DNA of 64,000 nucleotides from Massilia sp. Root351 (GTDB taxonomy: Bacteria; Pseudomonadota; Gammaproteobacteria; Burkholderiales; Burkholderiaceae_D). The DNA lies in contig NZ_LMDJ01000001.1 of the NCBI RefSeq assembly GCF_001425045.1, forward strand, positions 683,859-747,858, read 5' to 3'. The translations under genes and the position numbers were made by a program. Positions 25,496 through 37,024 of the stretch are shown here, piece by piece (the stretch's first letter is position 1; each line of letters starts with the position of its first letter). The notes below the pieces were generated by a model. That model saw only the letters and a list, made by a program, of their open reading frames with translations, searched no databases and was not told the DNA's origin.

Positions 25496-26533
25496 ATGGA
25501 AAAGCGTTTTCAACCTTACAGCCGCCTGGCTGCGATCGTGTTCCTGGTGATCGGCTGCCTGGCGGTGCTGCGTCCCTTCCTGGCGGCGATCCTGTTTGCC
25601 GCCGCCATCACCATTTCCAGCTGGCCCCTGTTCCAGATGCTGCTGGTGCGCTGCCGCCAGCGCCGCACGCTGGCCGCCATCATCATGACCTTGTCGCTGA
25701 TCCTGGTGATCATCCTGCCGCTGGCCCTGGTCACCTGGAACATCGCCGACAGCGCGCGCGAGGCCTACGATCACCTGCGCACCGCCATCGACGACGGCAC
25801 CGTGGCGCCGCCGCCCTGGCTGCGCGACATCCCGATGGTGGGCGAGGCGGCCGACGCCTACGTGCGCAAGATTATCGGCAGCCGCGAGGAACTGGTGGCG
25901 CTGGCCAAGCGCTACATGGAACCGGCGCGCGCCTTCCTGCTGGGCAGCGGCGTGGTGCTGGGCAGCGGCGTGGCCCAGGTCAGCCTGGCCGCCTTCGTCA
26001 GCTTCTTCCTGTACCGCGACGGCATGGCCATCCTCGGCGCGCTGCGGGTGGGCATGGACAAGATCATGGGCGAGCACGCGGTGGAAGTGGCCGACACCGT
26101 CAGCCGCACCGTGCGCGGCGTGATGTACGGCCTGCTCGGCACCGCGCTGGCGCAGGCCGCCGTGGCCTGCATCGGCTTCCTGATCGCCGGCGTGCCGGCC
26201 GTGGCGCTGCTGTCGGTGGCCACCTTCCTGTTCTCGCTGGTACCGGTCGGCCCGCCGCTGATCTGGGGCGGCGCCGCGCTGTGGCTGTTCAACCAGGGCA
26301 GCACCGGCTGGGGCATATTCATGGTGGTGTGGGGCGTGCTGGTGATCAGCGGAGTGGATAACGTGGTCAAGCCGATGATCATCAGCCGCGGCTCGAGCCT
26401 GCCGTTCCTGCTGGTGCTGCTGGGCGTGATGGGCGGCGTGCTGGCGTTCGGCTTCGTCGGCCTGTTCATCGGCCCGACCTTGCTGGCGGTGGCGCTGGGC
26501 CTGCTGCGCAACTGGACCGGGAAGCCGGCCTGA
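25496..26533 (+). CDS. AI-2E family transporter (PerM/TqsA-like)
   Basis: 345-residue inner-membrane protein with about eight hydrophobic helices and a large charged loop between about residues 80 and 145. The second half shows the family pattern AGVPAVALLSVATFLFSLVPVGPPLIWGGAALWLF, ...DNVVKPMIISRGSSLPFLLVLLGVMGGVLAFGFVGLFIGPTLLAV. Members export autoinducer-2 (TqsA) or other small molecules, or act as Na+/H+ antiporters; the substrate here is unknown. The stop overlaps the start of the next gene (TGATG). Confidence 0.88.
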   Translation: MEKRFQPYSRLAAIVFLVIGCLAVLRPFLAAILFAAAITISSWPLFQMLLVRCRQRRTLAAIIMTLSLILVIILPLALVTWNIADSAREAYDHLRTAIDDGTVAPPPWLRDIPMVGEAADAYVRKIIGSREELVALAKRYMEPARAFLLGSGVVLGSGVAQVSLAAFVSFFLYRDGMAILGALRVGMDKIMGEHAVEVADTVSRTVRGVMYGLLGTALAQAAVACIGFLIAGVPAVALLSVATFLFSLVPVGPPLIWGGAALWLFNQGSTGWGIFMVVWGVLVISGVDNVVKPMIISRGSSLPFLLVLLGVMGGVLAFGFVGLFIGPTLLAVALGLLRNWTGKPA

Positions 26534-28263
26534 TGCAGGGCACGCTGCCCGCCCTGGGACGCAAGGATGCGCAAACGCTGCTGGCCGAAAGCGAGGCGCG
26601 CTACCGCGCGCTGATGGAAATGGTGCCCGATGCGGTGTGGATCCACAGCGGCGGCAGGATCGTGTTCGCCAACCAGGCCGCGCACAGCCTGTTCGGCGCC
26701 GGGCCGGCCGCCAGCCTGGCCGGGACCGCCGCCGACGAGCGCGTTCCCGCCGCGCTGCGCGCGCAGCTGGACCGGGGGCTGCACGGCGACCTGGCGCTGG
26801 CCTGGCAGCAGCCGCGCGTCACGGTCCCGCTGCTGCGGCTGGACGGCGCGCCGGTGGAAGTGGCGTACTTCGGCTGCCGCCTGTGGTTCGGCAACGCCGA
26901 TGCGGTGATGAGCGTGGCGCGCCCGGCCGGCAAGGCCGGCGAGGCGGGCGGCGCCGGCAGCCTGCCCACGCATGACGCGCTGACCGGCTTGCCGGCCCGC
27001 GCGCTGTTCCTGGACAGCCTGGCGCACGCGATCCGGCGCGCCGGGCGCCGCAAGGAGCGCCTGGCCGTGCTGTTCCTGGACCTGGACAAATTCAAGCAGG
27101 TCAACGACACGCTGGGCCACGCCGCCGGCGACGAGCTGCTGCGCGCGGTGGCCGCCACCTTGCGCGGCAGCGTGCGCGACTTCGACAGCGTGGCGCGCCT
27201 GGGCGGCGACGAATTCGTGCTGCTGCTCGACAGCCCGCTGGCCGACGCCACGCCCGGCATGATCGCCGAGCGCATCGGCGAGCACCTGGCGCGGCCGGTC
27301 ACCGTGGCCGGGCAGCAGCACGTCATCACCGCCAGCATGGGGCTGAGCCTGTACCCCGACGACGGCGGCTCGGCCGAGGACCTGCTGCGCCAGGCCGACA
27401 TCGCCATGTACCGCGCCAAGGAGGCGGGCCGCAACGGCTTCCAGTTCTTTACGCAGGAAATGCAGCAGCGCGTGAACGCGCGCGTCAAGCTGGAGCAGGG
27501 CCTGATGCGGGCCTTGCAGCGCGACGAATTCGTGCTGCACTACCAGCCGCAGGTGGACCTGGCCAGCGGCAAGGTGATCGGCCTGGAAGCGCTGCTGCGC
27601 TGGCAGTCGCCCGAGCTGGGGCTGGTGCCGCCGATGCAGTTCATCCCGGTGGCCGAGGAAAGCAATCTGATCACCGCCATCGGCGGCTGGGTGCTGGACA
27701 AGGTGTGCGCCACGCTGCGCGGCTGGATCGACAGCGGCGTGCCGGTGGTGCCGGTGGCGGTCAACGTGGCCGCCGCCCAGTTCGCACAGCAGGACATGGA
27801 AGCCATGGTGCGCGGCGTGCTGGCGCGCTACAGCCTGGAGCCGGGCCTGATCGAACTGGAACTGACCGAGAGCATGTCGATGGTGGACCCGGAAGCGTCG
27901 ATCGCGCTGATGCACCGCCTGAAGGCGATCGGCATCACGATGTCGATCGACGACTTCGGCACCGGCTATTCCAACCTGAGCTACCTGAAGCGCTTCCCGG
28001 TCGATAAGCTGAAGATCGACCAGTCCTTCACGCGCGGCGCGGCCAGCGATCCGGAGGACCGCTCCATCGTCACGGCGGTGATCAGGCTGGCGCACAGCCT
28101 GGGCTTGCGCGCCATTGCGGAAGGGGTGGAGACGGAACGCCAGCTGCAGCTGCTGGCGCGCCAGGGATGCGACGAATTCCAGGGCTATTACTTCAGCCGC
28201 CCGCTGCCCGAAGCGGGCATCGTGGCCATGCTGCGCAGCGGCGCAGCGCTGGCCGTGGACTGA
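26533..28263 (+). CDS. PAS-GGDEF-EAL cyclic di-GMP signalling protein
   Basis: Cytoplasmic 576-residue protein with no membrane helix. A PAS domain (about 15-125) is followed by a GGDEF domain with the intact active site RLGGDEFVLLLDS (GGDEF at 224-228) and an EAL domain with GLEALLRWQ (EAL at 352-354), ELTESMSMVDPE and DDFGTGYSNLSYLKRFPVDKLKIDQSF. Both catalytic motifs look complete, so it may make or degrade c-di-GMP depending on the PAS input. c-di-GMP commonly controls type IV pili and biofilms; no direct link to the local pil genes is shown. It overlaps the AI-2E-type transporter by one base. Confidence 0.93.
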   Translation: MQGTLPALGRKDAQTLLAESEARYRALMEMVPDAVWIHSGGRIVFANQAAHSLFGAGPAASLAGTAADERVPAALRAQLDRGLHGDLALAWQQPRVTVPLLRLDGAPVEVAYFGCRLWFGNADAVMSVARPAGKAGEAGGAGSLPTHDALTGLPARALFLDSLAHAIRRAGRRKERLAVLFLDLDKFKQVNDTLGHAAGDELLRAVAATLRGSVRDFDSVARLGGDEFVLLLDSPLADATPGMIAERIGEHLARPVTVAGQQHVITASMGLSLYPDDGGSAEDLLRQADIAMYRAKEAGRNGFQFFTQEMQQRVNARVKLEQGLMRALQRDEFVLHYQPQVDLASGKVIGLEALLRWQSPELGLVPPMQFIPVAEESNLITAIGGWVLDKVCATLRGWIDSGVPVVPVAVNVAAAQFAQQDMEAMVRGVLARYSLEPGLIELELTESMSMVDPEASIALMHRLKAIGITMSIDDFGTGYSNLSYLKRFPVDKLKIDQSFTRGAASDPEDRSIVTAVIRLAHSLGLRAIAEGVETERQLQLLARQGCDEFQGYYFSRPLPEAGIVAMLRSGAALAVD

Positions 28264-28270
28264 CGGCGGC

Positions 28271-29614
28271 CTAGTCCTGGTCGTCGGATTCGCTGTGGCG
28301 GGGCTGGCGCGGAATCACTTTCACCAGCAGGATGCGCGGGCCGCTCATCTTCTTGACCACGATGTCGAAGCCGTTGAACTCCACGCGCTGGCCCTGTTTG
28401 GGAATGTCGCCCAGCTTGAGCATCACCATGCCGCCCACCGATTCGATGTCCTCCAGGCCCATTTCCTCGTTCTCGATGTCCAGTCCCAGCGCGCGCTCGA
28501 GCGACACGATGGGCAGGCTGGCCTTGCCGACCAGCGCGCCGTCGGGCTGCTTGAGCCAGTCGTTTTCGTTGAGGCGGAATTCATCGTGGATCTCGCCCAC
28601 CATGGCGCCCAGCAGGTTGTCCAGCGTGAGGAAGCCCACCGGACGCTTGCCCTTTTCGCCGATCAGCGCGAAGTGCGGCGCGCCGTCCTTGAAGCGGCGG
28701 AACAGTTCCAGCGCCGGCGTGCGCGCCGAATAGGTTTCCACCGGGCGCAGGAAAGGCATCATCGAGGTGATGGCCTTGCCGGACTGCTCGGCGAAGAACA
28801 GGTCTTTCAGGTGCACCATGCCGAGCACGGTCTCGCCGTCCGCGTCGTAGTACGGGTAGCGGCTGAAGCGGTTGCGCACCACGGTTTGCAGGTTCTCTTC
28901 CAGCGACTTCGACGCGTGCAGCGCGATCACTTCATGGATCGGACGCATCAGGTCCGACACCGACAGCTGGCTGAAGTCGAGCGAGTGCGCCAGGATGTTG
29001 CGCTCGTCCTTGTTGAATTTCTCGCCAGGCTGGCTGGTGCGCAGGATCAGCTTCAGTTCCTCGGTCGAATAGTGCGAGTCGCCATGGCCGCCGGCGCCGG
29101 CCAGGCCGGCCAGGCGCAGCACCATGTTGGCGCTGGCGTTGAGCACCCAGATGGCGGGGTACATGGCCCAGTAGAAGCCGTACAGCGGAATCGCGCTCCA
29201 CAGGCCGACCACTTCCGGCAGGCGGATGGCCAGCGATTTGGGGGCCAGTTCGCCCACCACGATGTGCAGGAAGGAGATGGTGACGAAAGCGAAGACGAAG
29301 GAAATGCCGTGGATCAGCTGCGGGGAGGTGACGCCCAGGGCGCCGAACACCGGTTCCAGCAGCGAGGCGAAAGCCGGTTCGCCGACCCAGCCCAGGCCCA
29401 GCGATGCGAGGGTGATACCCAGCTGGCAGGCCGACAGATAGGCATCGAGTTCACCGTGGACCTTGGCCAGGATGCGGCCGCGCAGGCCTTGCGTTTTGGC
29501 GATGGCGCGCACGCGGGTGCGGCGCAAAGTGACGATACCGAATTCGGCGGCAACAAAGAAACCATTGAGCGCTACCAGGAATAGCGCCAACAGGACCAGC
29601 AGTAAGTTAGCCAT
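28271..29614 (-). CDS. CorC/HlyC-type CNNM-domain transporter
   Basis: 447-residue inner-membrane protein. The DUF21/CNNM domain has four hydrophobic segments (LLLVLLALFLVALNGFFVAAEFGIV..., ending near residue 190). A CBS-domain pair (about 205-335, including DLMRPIHEVIAL) and a C-terminal CorC_HlyC domain (IVKKMSGPRILLVKVIP) follow. Related proteins are implicated in Mg2+/Co2+ efflux or resistance; haemolysin naming is historical. It converges with the GGDEF-EAL gene. The 98-bp upstream gap (29615-29712) would hold its promoter and the end of the ABC operon. Confidence 0.88.
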   Translation of the reverse strand: MANLLLVLLALFLVALNGFFVAAEFGIVTLRRTRVRAIAKTQGLRGRILAKVHGELDAYLSACQLGITLASLGLGWVGEPAFASLLEPVFGALGVTSPQLIHGISFVFAFVTISFLHIVVGELAPKSLAIRLPEVVGLWSAIPLYGFYWAMYPAIWVLNASANMVLRLAGLAGAGGHGDSHYSTEELKLILRTSQPGEKFNKDERNILAHSLDFSQLSVSDLMRPIHEVIALHASKSLEENLQTVVRNRFSRYPYYDADGETVLGMVHLKDLFFAEQSGKAITSMMPFLRPVETYSARTPALELFRRFKDGAPHFALIGEKGKRPVGFLTLDNLLGAMVGEIHDEFRLNENDWLKQPDGALVGKASLPIVSLERALGLDIENEEMGLEDIESVGGMVMLKLGDIPKQGQRVEFNGFDIVVKKMSGPRILLVKVIPRQPRHSESDDQD

Positions 29615-29712
29615 ATAAATCGCTTGCGCGACCGTAGTTGAAACCTACATCTTATCCGACGCGGGCCGATCGGGCGCAAATTTGCCTTTTGGCTACACCT
29701 GCGGCGGCAGCG

Positions 29713-30867
29713 TCAGGACAGGCGGTGGCGGAACAGCCAGGCCGCCAGCGGCAGCGTCAGGGCGGCGATAATCAGCATCGGCAGCAGGTCCATCGCCACC
29801 ACGCGCAGTCCCACGCCTTCCAGGTAGACGCGCTGCACCAGGTCGATGGCGAAGCGCAGCGGATTGGCCAGCGTGAGCGTTTGCAGCAGTGGCGGCATGT
29901 TGCGCACCGGCGTGGTCAGCCCGGACAGCAGCATCAGTGGCATGATGAGCACAAAGGTGTACAGCATGGCCTGCTGCATGTTCAGCGACACGGCCGATAT
30001 CGACAGGCCGATGCCGACGCAGGCCAGGGTGAACAGGCCCAGCCCCGCGTACAGCGTGAGCAGCGAGCCGGCCAGCGGCACCTTGAACCAGAGCGCGGTC
30101 ACCAGCAGGATGATGGTCGATTGCGCCAGGCCGATCAGCACCGGCGCCAGCGCCTTGCCGGCCATGATCTCCAGCGGCGACATGGGCGTGACCAGCAGCT
30201 GGTCGAAGCTGCCCTGTTCGCGTTCGCGCGCCACCGACAGGGCGCTCAGCAGCAGCGTTTGCAGCATGCTCAGCGCCGCCACCATCCCGGGCAGCATATT
30301 CCAGCGGGTTTCCAGGTTGGGGTTGTACCAGGCGCGCGATTCCACGCCGAGCGTAGCGCCCGCGCTGCCGCCGCCGCCGTGGCGGCGCGCCCAGTCGCGG
30401 TTGTAGGCCGCCACCACCTGCCCGGCGAAGGCGGCGGCCGATCCCGCTGTGTTGGAGTTGCGGCCGTCCAGTATCAGCTGCACCGGCGCGGCTTCGCCCG
30501 CGTATAACTGGTGCTCGAAGCGCGGGCCGATCTGCACCGCCAGCATGGCCTGGTGCGTTTCGATGGCGTGCGCCATGCCTTCCTGGCTGCGCAGGGTGGC
30601 CACGCGGCGGAATACGCCGCTGCCTTCCAGCCTGGCGGCCAGCTCGGTGGAGGCGGCGCTGCGGCTCTGGTCCAGCAGCACGTAGGGCGCATCGGTCAGG
30701 TCAAAGGTGGCGGCGTAGCCGAACAGCAGGCTTTGCACCAGCGCCGGCACAAACAGGATGGCGCGCGTTTTCGGGTCCTTGACCACGGCCAGGAACTCCT
30801 TGTGGCACATATTGGCGATGCGCCGCAGCGTTGCGGCGATGGCGGGGAAGGTCGGAATGGCGAACAT
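29713..30867 (-). CDS. ABC-2 type transporter permease (YbhR-like)
   Basis: 384-residue permease of an ABC exporter. An N-terminal helix (about 28-50) precedes a large periplasmic loop, then five helices in the C-terminal half. Typical ABC-2 blocks are REREQGSFDQLLVTPMSPLEIMAGKALAPVLIGL and PLMLLSGLTTPVRNMPPLLQTLTLANPLRFAIDLVQRVYLEG. It is the last gene of the operon, 8 bp after the other permease. Together with that gene, the fused ATPase and the HlyD protein it reproduces the E. coli ybhG-F-S-R set, implicated in export of Na+/cationic compounds and some antibiotics. Confidence 0.88.
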   Translation of the reverse strand: MFAIPTFPAIAATLRRIANMCHKEFLAVVKDPKTRAILFVPALVQSLLFGYAATFDLTDAPYVLLDQSRSAASTELAARLEGSGVFRRVATLRSQEGMAHAIETHQAMLAVQIGPRFEHQLYAGEAAPVQLILDGRNSNTAGSAAAFAGQVVAAYNRDWARRHGGGGSAGATLGVESRAWYNPNLETRWNMLPGMVAALSMLQTLLLSALSVAREREQGSFDQLLVTPMSPLEIMAGKALAPVLIGLAQSTIILLVTALWFKVPLAGSLLTLYAGLGLFTLACVGIGLSISAVSLNMQQAMLYTFVLIMPLMLLSGLTTPVRNMPPLLQTLTLANPLRFAIDLVQRVYLEGVGLRVVAMDLLPMLIIAALTLPLAAWLFRHRLS

Positions 30868-30875
30868 ACGGGGCC

Positions 30876-32059
30876 TCAGTCGAGTTTTTTCCGCGTGACG
30901 GCGCGCGCCACGGCAAGCAGCAGCACGGCATAGACGGCCAGGATGGCGCAATTCTTGAGTATCAGCGGCCACACGTTCCCGGCCAGGAACAGCGTCTTGA
31001 TCAGCTCCATGAAGTAAGTCGCGGGCAGGGCATTGCCGACGTACTGGATGGCGCGCGGCACGTTGCGCAGGTCGAACAGGAAGCCGGACAGCATCAGCGA
31101 TGGCATGAAGCTGCTCAGCAGCGCAACCTGGCTGGCCAGGAACTGGTTGCGCGTGATGGAGGAAATCACCAGGCCCATGCCGACCGCCACGAACAGGTAC
31201 AGCATGCAGGCCAGCACCAGCACGATCAGCGAGCCTTGCATCGGCACGTGGAACAGGAAGCGGGCGGCCAGCAGGCAAAGCGCCAGGCCGGCCATGCCGA
31301 CGGTGAAGTAGGGGATGATCTTGGCCAGCAGGATCTCGGCCGGGCGCACCGGGGTGACGAACAGCGCTTCCAGCGTGCCGCGCTCCCATTCGCGCGCCAT
31401 CACCAGCGCGGTCAGCAAGGCGCCCACCAGCGTCATGATGAGGACAATCAGTCCCGGCACCAGGTACCAGGTGCTGGTGTTGGCGGCGTTGTACCACATG
31501 CGCTGCTCGATGGCGACCATGCCGGTGGCTGCGCTGCCGGGCTGCGCAGGCCCAGCGGCGGGAACGGCTGCGGCGCGGCCCTGGCGGTCGGCCTGGATGG
31601 CGGGCCACTGCGCCAGCGCGCCGCTGGTGTATTGCAGGATGATGCTGGCGCGGTTGGCGTCGGTGCCGTGCACCAGCACTTGCACGCGCGCGTCGCCTTG
31701 TGCCAGGCGGCGCGTGAAGTCGGCGGGAACGCGCACGATGCCGTCCACGCGGCGCTCGGTCATCAGCTGCTCTGCCTCGTGCATGGAGCCCAGCAGCACC
31801 GGTGCGATGGCGGTGGTGTGCTGCAGGCCGGCGATGGCGTTGGCGGCGGTGGGCGAGGAGTCTTCCAGTACGACCGCCACCGGCGCGTTTTTCACGTCCA
31901 GCGACAGGCCGTAGCCGAAGATCAGGATCAGCGCGATGGGCAGGGCAATGCCGATGGCCAGGTTGCTGGCGTCGCGCAGCAACTGGCGGAATTCCTTGCG
32001 CACCAGCGCGCGCAGGCGGGCAGCGCCGCCGCCGCCGTTGCCGCGCCTTGCTTGCCGCG

Positions 32060-32063
<4 letters not shown>
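30876..32063 (-). CDS. ABC-2 type transporter permease (YbhS-like)
   Basis: 395-residue paralogue of the downstream permease with the same plan: LVRKEFRQLLRDASNLAIGIALPIALILIFGYGLSLD as first helix, a periplasmic domain of about 150 residues, then VMAREWERGTLEALFVTPVRPAEILLAKIIPYFTVG and PSLMLSGFLFDLRNVPRAIQYVGNALPATYFMELIKTLFLAG. The start overlaps the ATPase stop in ATGA. The two permeases probably form a heterodimer. Confidence 0.9.
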
Positions 32064-33933
<1,870 letters not shown>

Positions 33934-33937
<4 letters not shown>

Positions 33938-34941
33938 CTCTGCGCCTGCACGGCAGGGCGCGCGATGCGCACCGTGGCGGGCATGCCGAGACGCAGGCGG
34001 TCGCCCTTGTCCTCGGCCAGCACGCGCACCTCGTACACGAGGCTGGTGCGCAGGTCTTCCGTCTGCACCGTCTTCGGTGTGAACTCCGCCACCGACGAGA
34101 TGTAGCCGACCTTGCCCGCGATCGCCTGGCCGGGCAGGCTGTCGATGGCAATGCTGGCCGCCATGCCGGGCTTGACCAGGCCCAGTTCCGTCTCCCGCAC
34201 GTAGGCCCGCACCCATTTGGGATCGGTGATCGCCAGCGTGTACACCGGCCGCTGCGGCGAAGCCATGTCGCCGGCTTCCATCAGGCGCGCCCGCACCACG
34301 GCGGCGATGGGCGCGCGCAGTTCCGCATCCTTCAACTGCTGCGCCAGCACGGCTGTTTGTGCGCGCGCCGCTTCCAGCTGTGCTGCCGCCTGCGCGATGT
34401 CTTCCTTGCGCGCGCCGGCCTGCGCCAGCTCCTGCGCCTTGCGCGCGCCTTCCAGCCGCGCCTGCGCCGCCTTGCTGCGCGCCGCCGCGTTGTCCACGTC
34501 CTGCAGGCTCACCGCGCGCCCCACCGGTCCTTGCACCAGCCCTTGCAGGCGCGCCAAGCTCTTGGCCGCCACGTCCGCCTCGGCCTGCGCTTCCGCCGTC
34601 TGCGCGCGCGCCTGGCCGACTTCCTGCGGCCGGTTGCCGGCGCGCAGCCGCGCCAGCGTCTGCTCCAGCGCGTTGGCCTGCGCGCGCGACTCGGCGATGC
34701 GCAACTCCAGCGTGGTGGTATCGAGCTTGCCCACCACCTGGCCGGCGCTTACCTGCTCGCCTTCCTGCACTGCCAGGCTGGCGATGCGTTCGCTGCCGTT
34801 GAACGCCAGCGATACCTGGCGCACGTCCACATTGCCGTACAGGACCAATGCCGTGTCGGCAGGGGAGGGGCGGCTGGCGTACCACGCCGCTGCTGCGGCA
34901 GACAGCACCAGCACGGTGACGAGGATGATCTTTTTGTTCAT
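33934..34941 (-). CDS. HlyD family periplasmic adaptor (YbhG-like)
   Basis: Membrane-fusion protein of about 335 residues. The N-terminal anchor is KKIILVTVLVLSAAAAAWYAS. The lipoyl half-motifs (GNVDVRQVSLAFNGSERI...VQEGEQVSAGQVVGKLD and ...RAPIAAVVRARLMEAGDMASPQRPVYTLA) bracket a long alpha-helical hairpin (about 75-195) rich in Ala/Gln/Arg with predicted coiled coil. It would link the ABC exporter to the outer membrane, although no TolC gene is nearby. ATG 34941 is chosen; an upstream start at 34962 adds only MRAGELH. It is the first gene of the operon, divergent from the TetR regulator. Confidence 0.9.
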
Positions 34942-34984
34942 ATGCAGTTCTCCAGCGCGCAAAGTATGCGAGAATTCTACATCA

Positions 34985-35006
34985 AATTTAAATTTGAATT
35001 TAAATT
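34985..35006. promoter_or_regulatory. Putative TetR operator between exporter and cecR-like gene
   Basis: Two copies of the self-complementary AATTTAAATT (34985-34994 and 34997-35006) separated by TG form a 22-bp palindrome perfect except for its centre. It is strikingly AT-rich in a GC-rich region, and lies 44 bp from the HlyD start and 58 bp from the TetR start, where a repressor could control both directions. Confidence 0.65.
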
Positions 35007-35063
35007 ATTGGAAAATGTGCGGTGTTGTTCGTTCCCGCGCGCCTTCCCCTACAATATCGCCCC

Positions 35064-35738
35064 ATGTCCTCTGTCAAGCCTAAACCAACTGCCGCGCCGC
35101 TGCGCGCCGCCCGCTCGGACGGCGACGCCACCCGCAGCGCCATCCTCGATGTCGCCGGGCAGGTGTTCGCGCAGCGTGGCTACGCCGACGCCACCAGCAA
35201 GGAAATATGTGCCCGCGCCGGGGTCAACATCGCATCGGTGAACTATCACTTCGGCAGCCGTGGCGGCTTGTACGAGGCGGTGCTGGTGGAGGCGCACAAT
35301 CATTTGCTGCGGCTGGAGGAGATGCAGGCGCTGGCCGCCGGTCCGGGCGATCCGCGCCAGAAGCTGCGCGCCATCGTCAGCCGCATCGTCGAGCATGTGA
35401 CGGGGCCGCGCGCGCATTGGGGCAGCCGGGTGGTGGTGCGCGAGCTGCTGGCGCCCAGCGAGCACGCGGCGGCGCTGGTGCAGCAGGCTATCGCGCCCAA
35501 GGCCGGGATATTGATCGGTATCGTCAGCCAGATCGTGGGGCTGCCGCCCACGCACCCGGCCATGCAGCGCAGCTTGTTCTTTACGGTGGCGCCGTGCCTG
35601 GCCATGCTGCTGGCTCCGGCCGAGCTGCGCACCCAGGTGCTGCCCGGCCTGGGCGGCGAACCCGCCCAGCTGGCGGACGACCTGCTGCGCTACGCGCTGG
35701 CCGGCATGGACGCCCTCGGCGCGCAGTACCGCGCCTGA
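35064..35738 (+). CDS. TetR-family regulator, CecR-like
   Basis: 224-residue repressor-type protein. The N-terminal helix-turn-helix reads RSAILDVAGQVFAQRGYADATSKEICARAGVNIASVNYHFGSRGGLYEAVL, and the C-terminal ligand domain (about 90-220) resembles the DUF1956 domain of CecR/YbiH. In E. coli cecR controls the ybhGFSR exporter; here the gene is divergent from the equivalent operon, with a long AT-rich palindrome in the shared promoter. ATG 35064 (MSSVKPKP) is preferred to an upstream start at 35022 that would begin next to the operator. The ligand is unknown. Confidence 0.85.
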   Translation: MSSVKPKPTAAPLRAARSDGDATRSAILDVAGQVFAQRGYADATSKEICARAGVNIASVNYHFGSRGGLYEAVLVEAHNHLLRLEEMQALAAGPGDPRQKLRAIVSRIVEHVTGPRAHWGSRVVVRELLAPSEHAAALVQQAIAPKAGILIGIVSQIVGLPPTHPAMQRSLFFTVAPCLAMLLAPAELRTQVLPGLGGEPAQLADDLLRYALAGMDALGAQYRA

Positions 35739-35742
35739 CTGC

Positions 35743-36906
35743 TCAACGGGCCGGGAAGGCGTGCTGCTTCGAGTGCGCCGCAATTGCCAGCGCGGCGGCC
35801 AGCAGCAGGCACAAGGTCCAGGGCAGCGACCACGCACCCGTGGCGCTCAGCAGCAAGCCGCCGAACAGCCCGCCGCCGGCGATGGCCAGGTTCCAGCTGG
35901 TGACCAGCAGCGACTGCGCCACGTCGGCCGAGCTGCCCGCCACATTGGCCAGCGCGGTCTGGAAGAAGGTCGGTGCGCCGCCGAAGGCCAGGCCCCATAC
36001 GCCCACTGCGATATACACCGCTGCCGGATGCGTGCCCCACAACCCCAGTGCCAGCGCCGCCAGCCCGAACGCCGCGGTGCTGCCCAGCACCATCGCGCGC
36101 AGGCGGCGGTCAATCAGCAGGCCTGCCAGCCACAGGCCGGCGATGGACGCGGCGCCGAAGATGAACAGTACCGCGTCCGCCTTGCGCTCCAGGCCGGCCG
36201 GGGCCAGGAAGGGCGAGATATAGGTGTACAGGATGTTGTGCGCCAGCACGTAGGCAAAGGTGGTGGCCAGCACCGCCTTGACGCCGCTGATGCCCAGCAC
36301 CTGGCCCACGGGCGCACGGCGCGCGCCGCTCTGGCCGGGGAAGTCCGGCACGGCCGCCGTGACCCACGCGATCAGCGCGAGCGCCAGCATGCTCATGATG
36401 CCGAAGGCGTACTGCCAGCCCAGCGTGGCGCCGAGCAGCGTGCCGGCCGGGACGCCCAGCGACAGTCCCACCGGTATGCCGGCCATGGCCACCGCCATGG
36501 CGCGGCCCTTGTGCTGCGGCGCCACCATGCGCACGGCGTAACCGGCCAGCAGGGCCCACAGCATGCCGGCGAACACGCCGGCGACAAAGCGCGCCGCCAG
36601 GGTCAGCACGTAGCTGGTGGAGAGCGCCGTGACGCCGTTGACCAGCGCGAAGCCGGCGATGGTGGCCAGCAGCAGCGGCTTGCGGCGCAGGCCCTGCGTG
36701 GCGGCGGTGAGCGGAATGGCGCACAGCAGGGAGCCCAGCGCGTAGCTGGTGACCAGTTGGCCTACCATGGCGCCGCTGGCCTCGAGGCTGGCGCCCATCT
36801 GCGGCAGCAGGCCCGCGGGCAGCGCCTCGGTGAGGATGGTGATGAAGCCCGCCATGGCCAGCGCGAGCAGGCCGGAAAGCGGGAAGGGGGAATCGGATTT
36901 GCGCAT
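35743..36906 (-). CDS. MFS transporter (DHA1/arabinose-efflux-like)
   Basis: 387-residue permease with 12 hydrophobic helices, in the size range of drug or sugar efflux MFS proteins (AraJ/SotB/YdhP-like). It begins LSGLLALAMAGFITILTEALPAGLLPQMGASLEASGAMVGQLVTSYALGSLLCAIPLT and has the motif-B-like RFVAGVFAGMLWALLAGYAVRM. The substrate cannot be read from sequence. It is divergent from a LysR-type regulator across 118 bp that contain a LysR-like palindrome, and converges with the TetR gene with a 4-bp gap. Confidence 0.87.
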   Translation of the reverse strand: MRKSDSPFPLSGLLALAMAGFITILTEALPAGLLPQMGASLEASGAMVGQLVTSYALGSLLCAIPLTAATQGLRRKPLLLATIAGFALVNGVTALSTSYVLTLAARFVAGVFAGMLWALLAGYAVRMVAPQHKGRAMAVAMAGIPVGLSLGVPAGTLLGATLGWQYAFGIMSMLALALIAWVTAAVPDFPGQSGARRAPVGQVLGISGVKAVLATTFAYVLAHNILYTYISPFLAPAGLERKADAVLFIFGAASIAGLWLAGLLIDRRLRAMVLGSTAAFGLAALALGLWGTHPAAVYIAVGVWGLAFGGAPTFFQTALANVAGSSADVAQSLLVTSWNLAIAGGGLFGGLLLSATGAWSLPWTLCLLLAAALAIAAHSKQHAFPAR

Positions 36907-36987
36907 GGTGTAGCCCTGTGGTTGAAGACCCGCCCACAGTAGCGGCGCTGCGTGCCGAGAAAAAGTGGGCTAGACTTCCGGACTTTG

Positions 36988-37003
36988 AGGACAATTCTGT
37001 CCT
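36988..37003. promoter_or_regulatory. Palindrome in the MFS/LysR divergent promoter
   Basis: AGGACA-ATTC-TGTCCT, a perfect 6-bp inverted repeat with a 4-bp spacer, lies 22 bp before the LysR start and 82 bp before the MFS start. Position fits a LysR-type autoregulatory and activation site; binding is inferred. Confidence 0.5.
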
Positions 37004-37024
37004 GAATCGGGGGCGGAAGCGGAA

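Noticed and set aside
34985..35006. AT-rich palindrome as a replication or attachment site
   Set aside because: No DnaA boxes, integrase or partition genes nearby; its position between a TetR gene and its exporter fits an operator.
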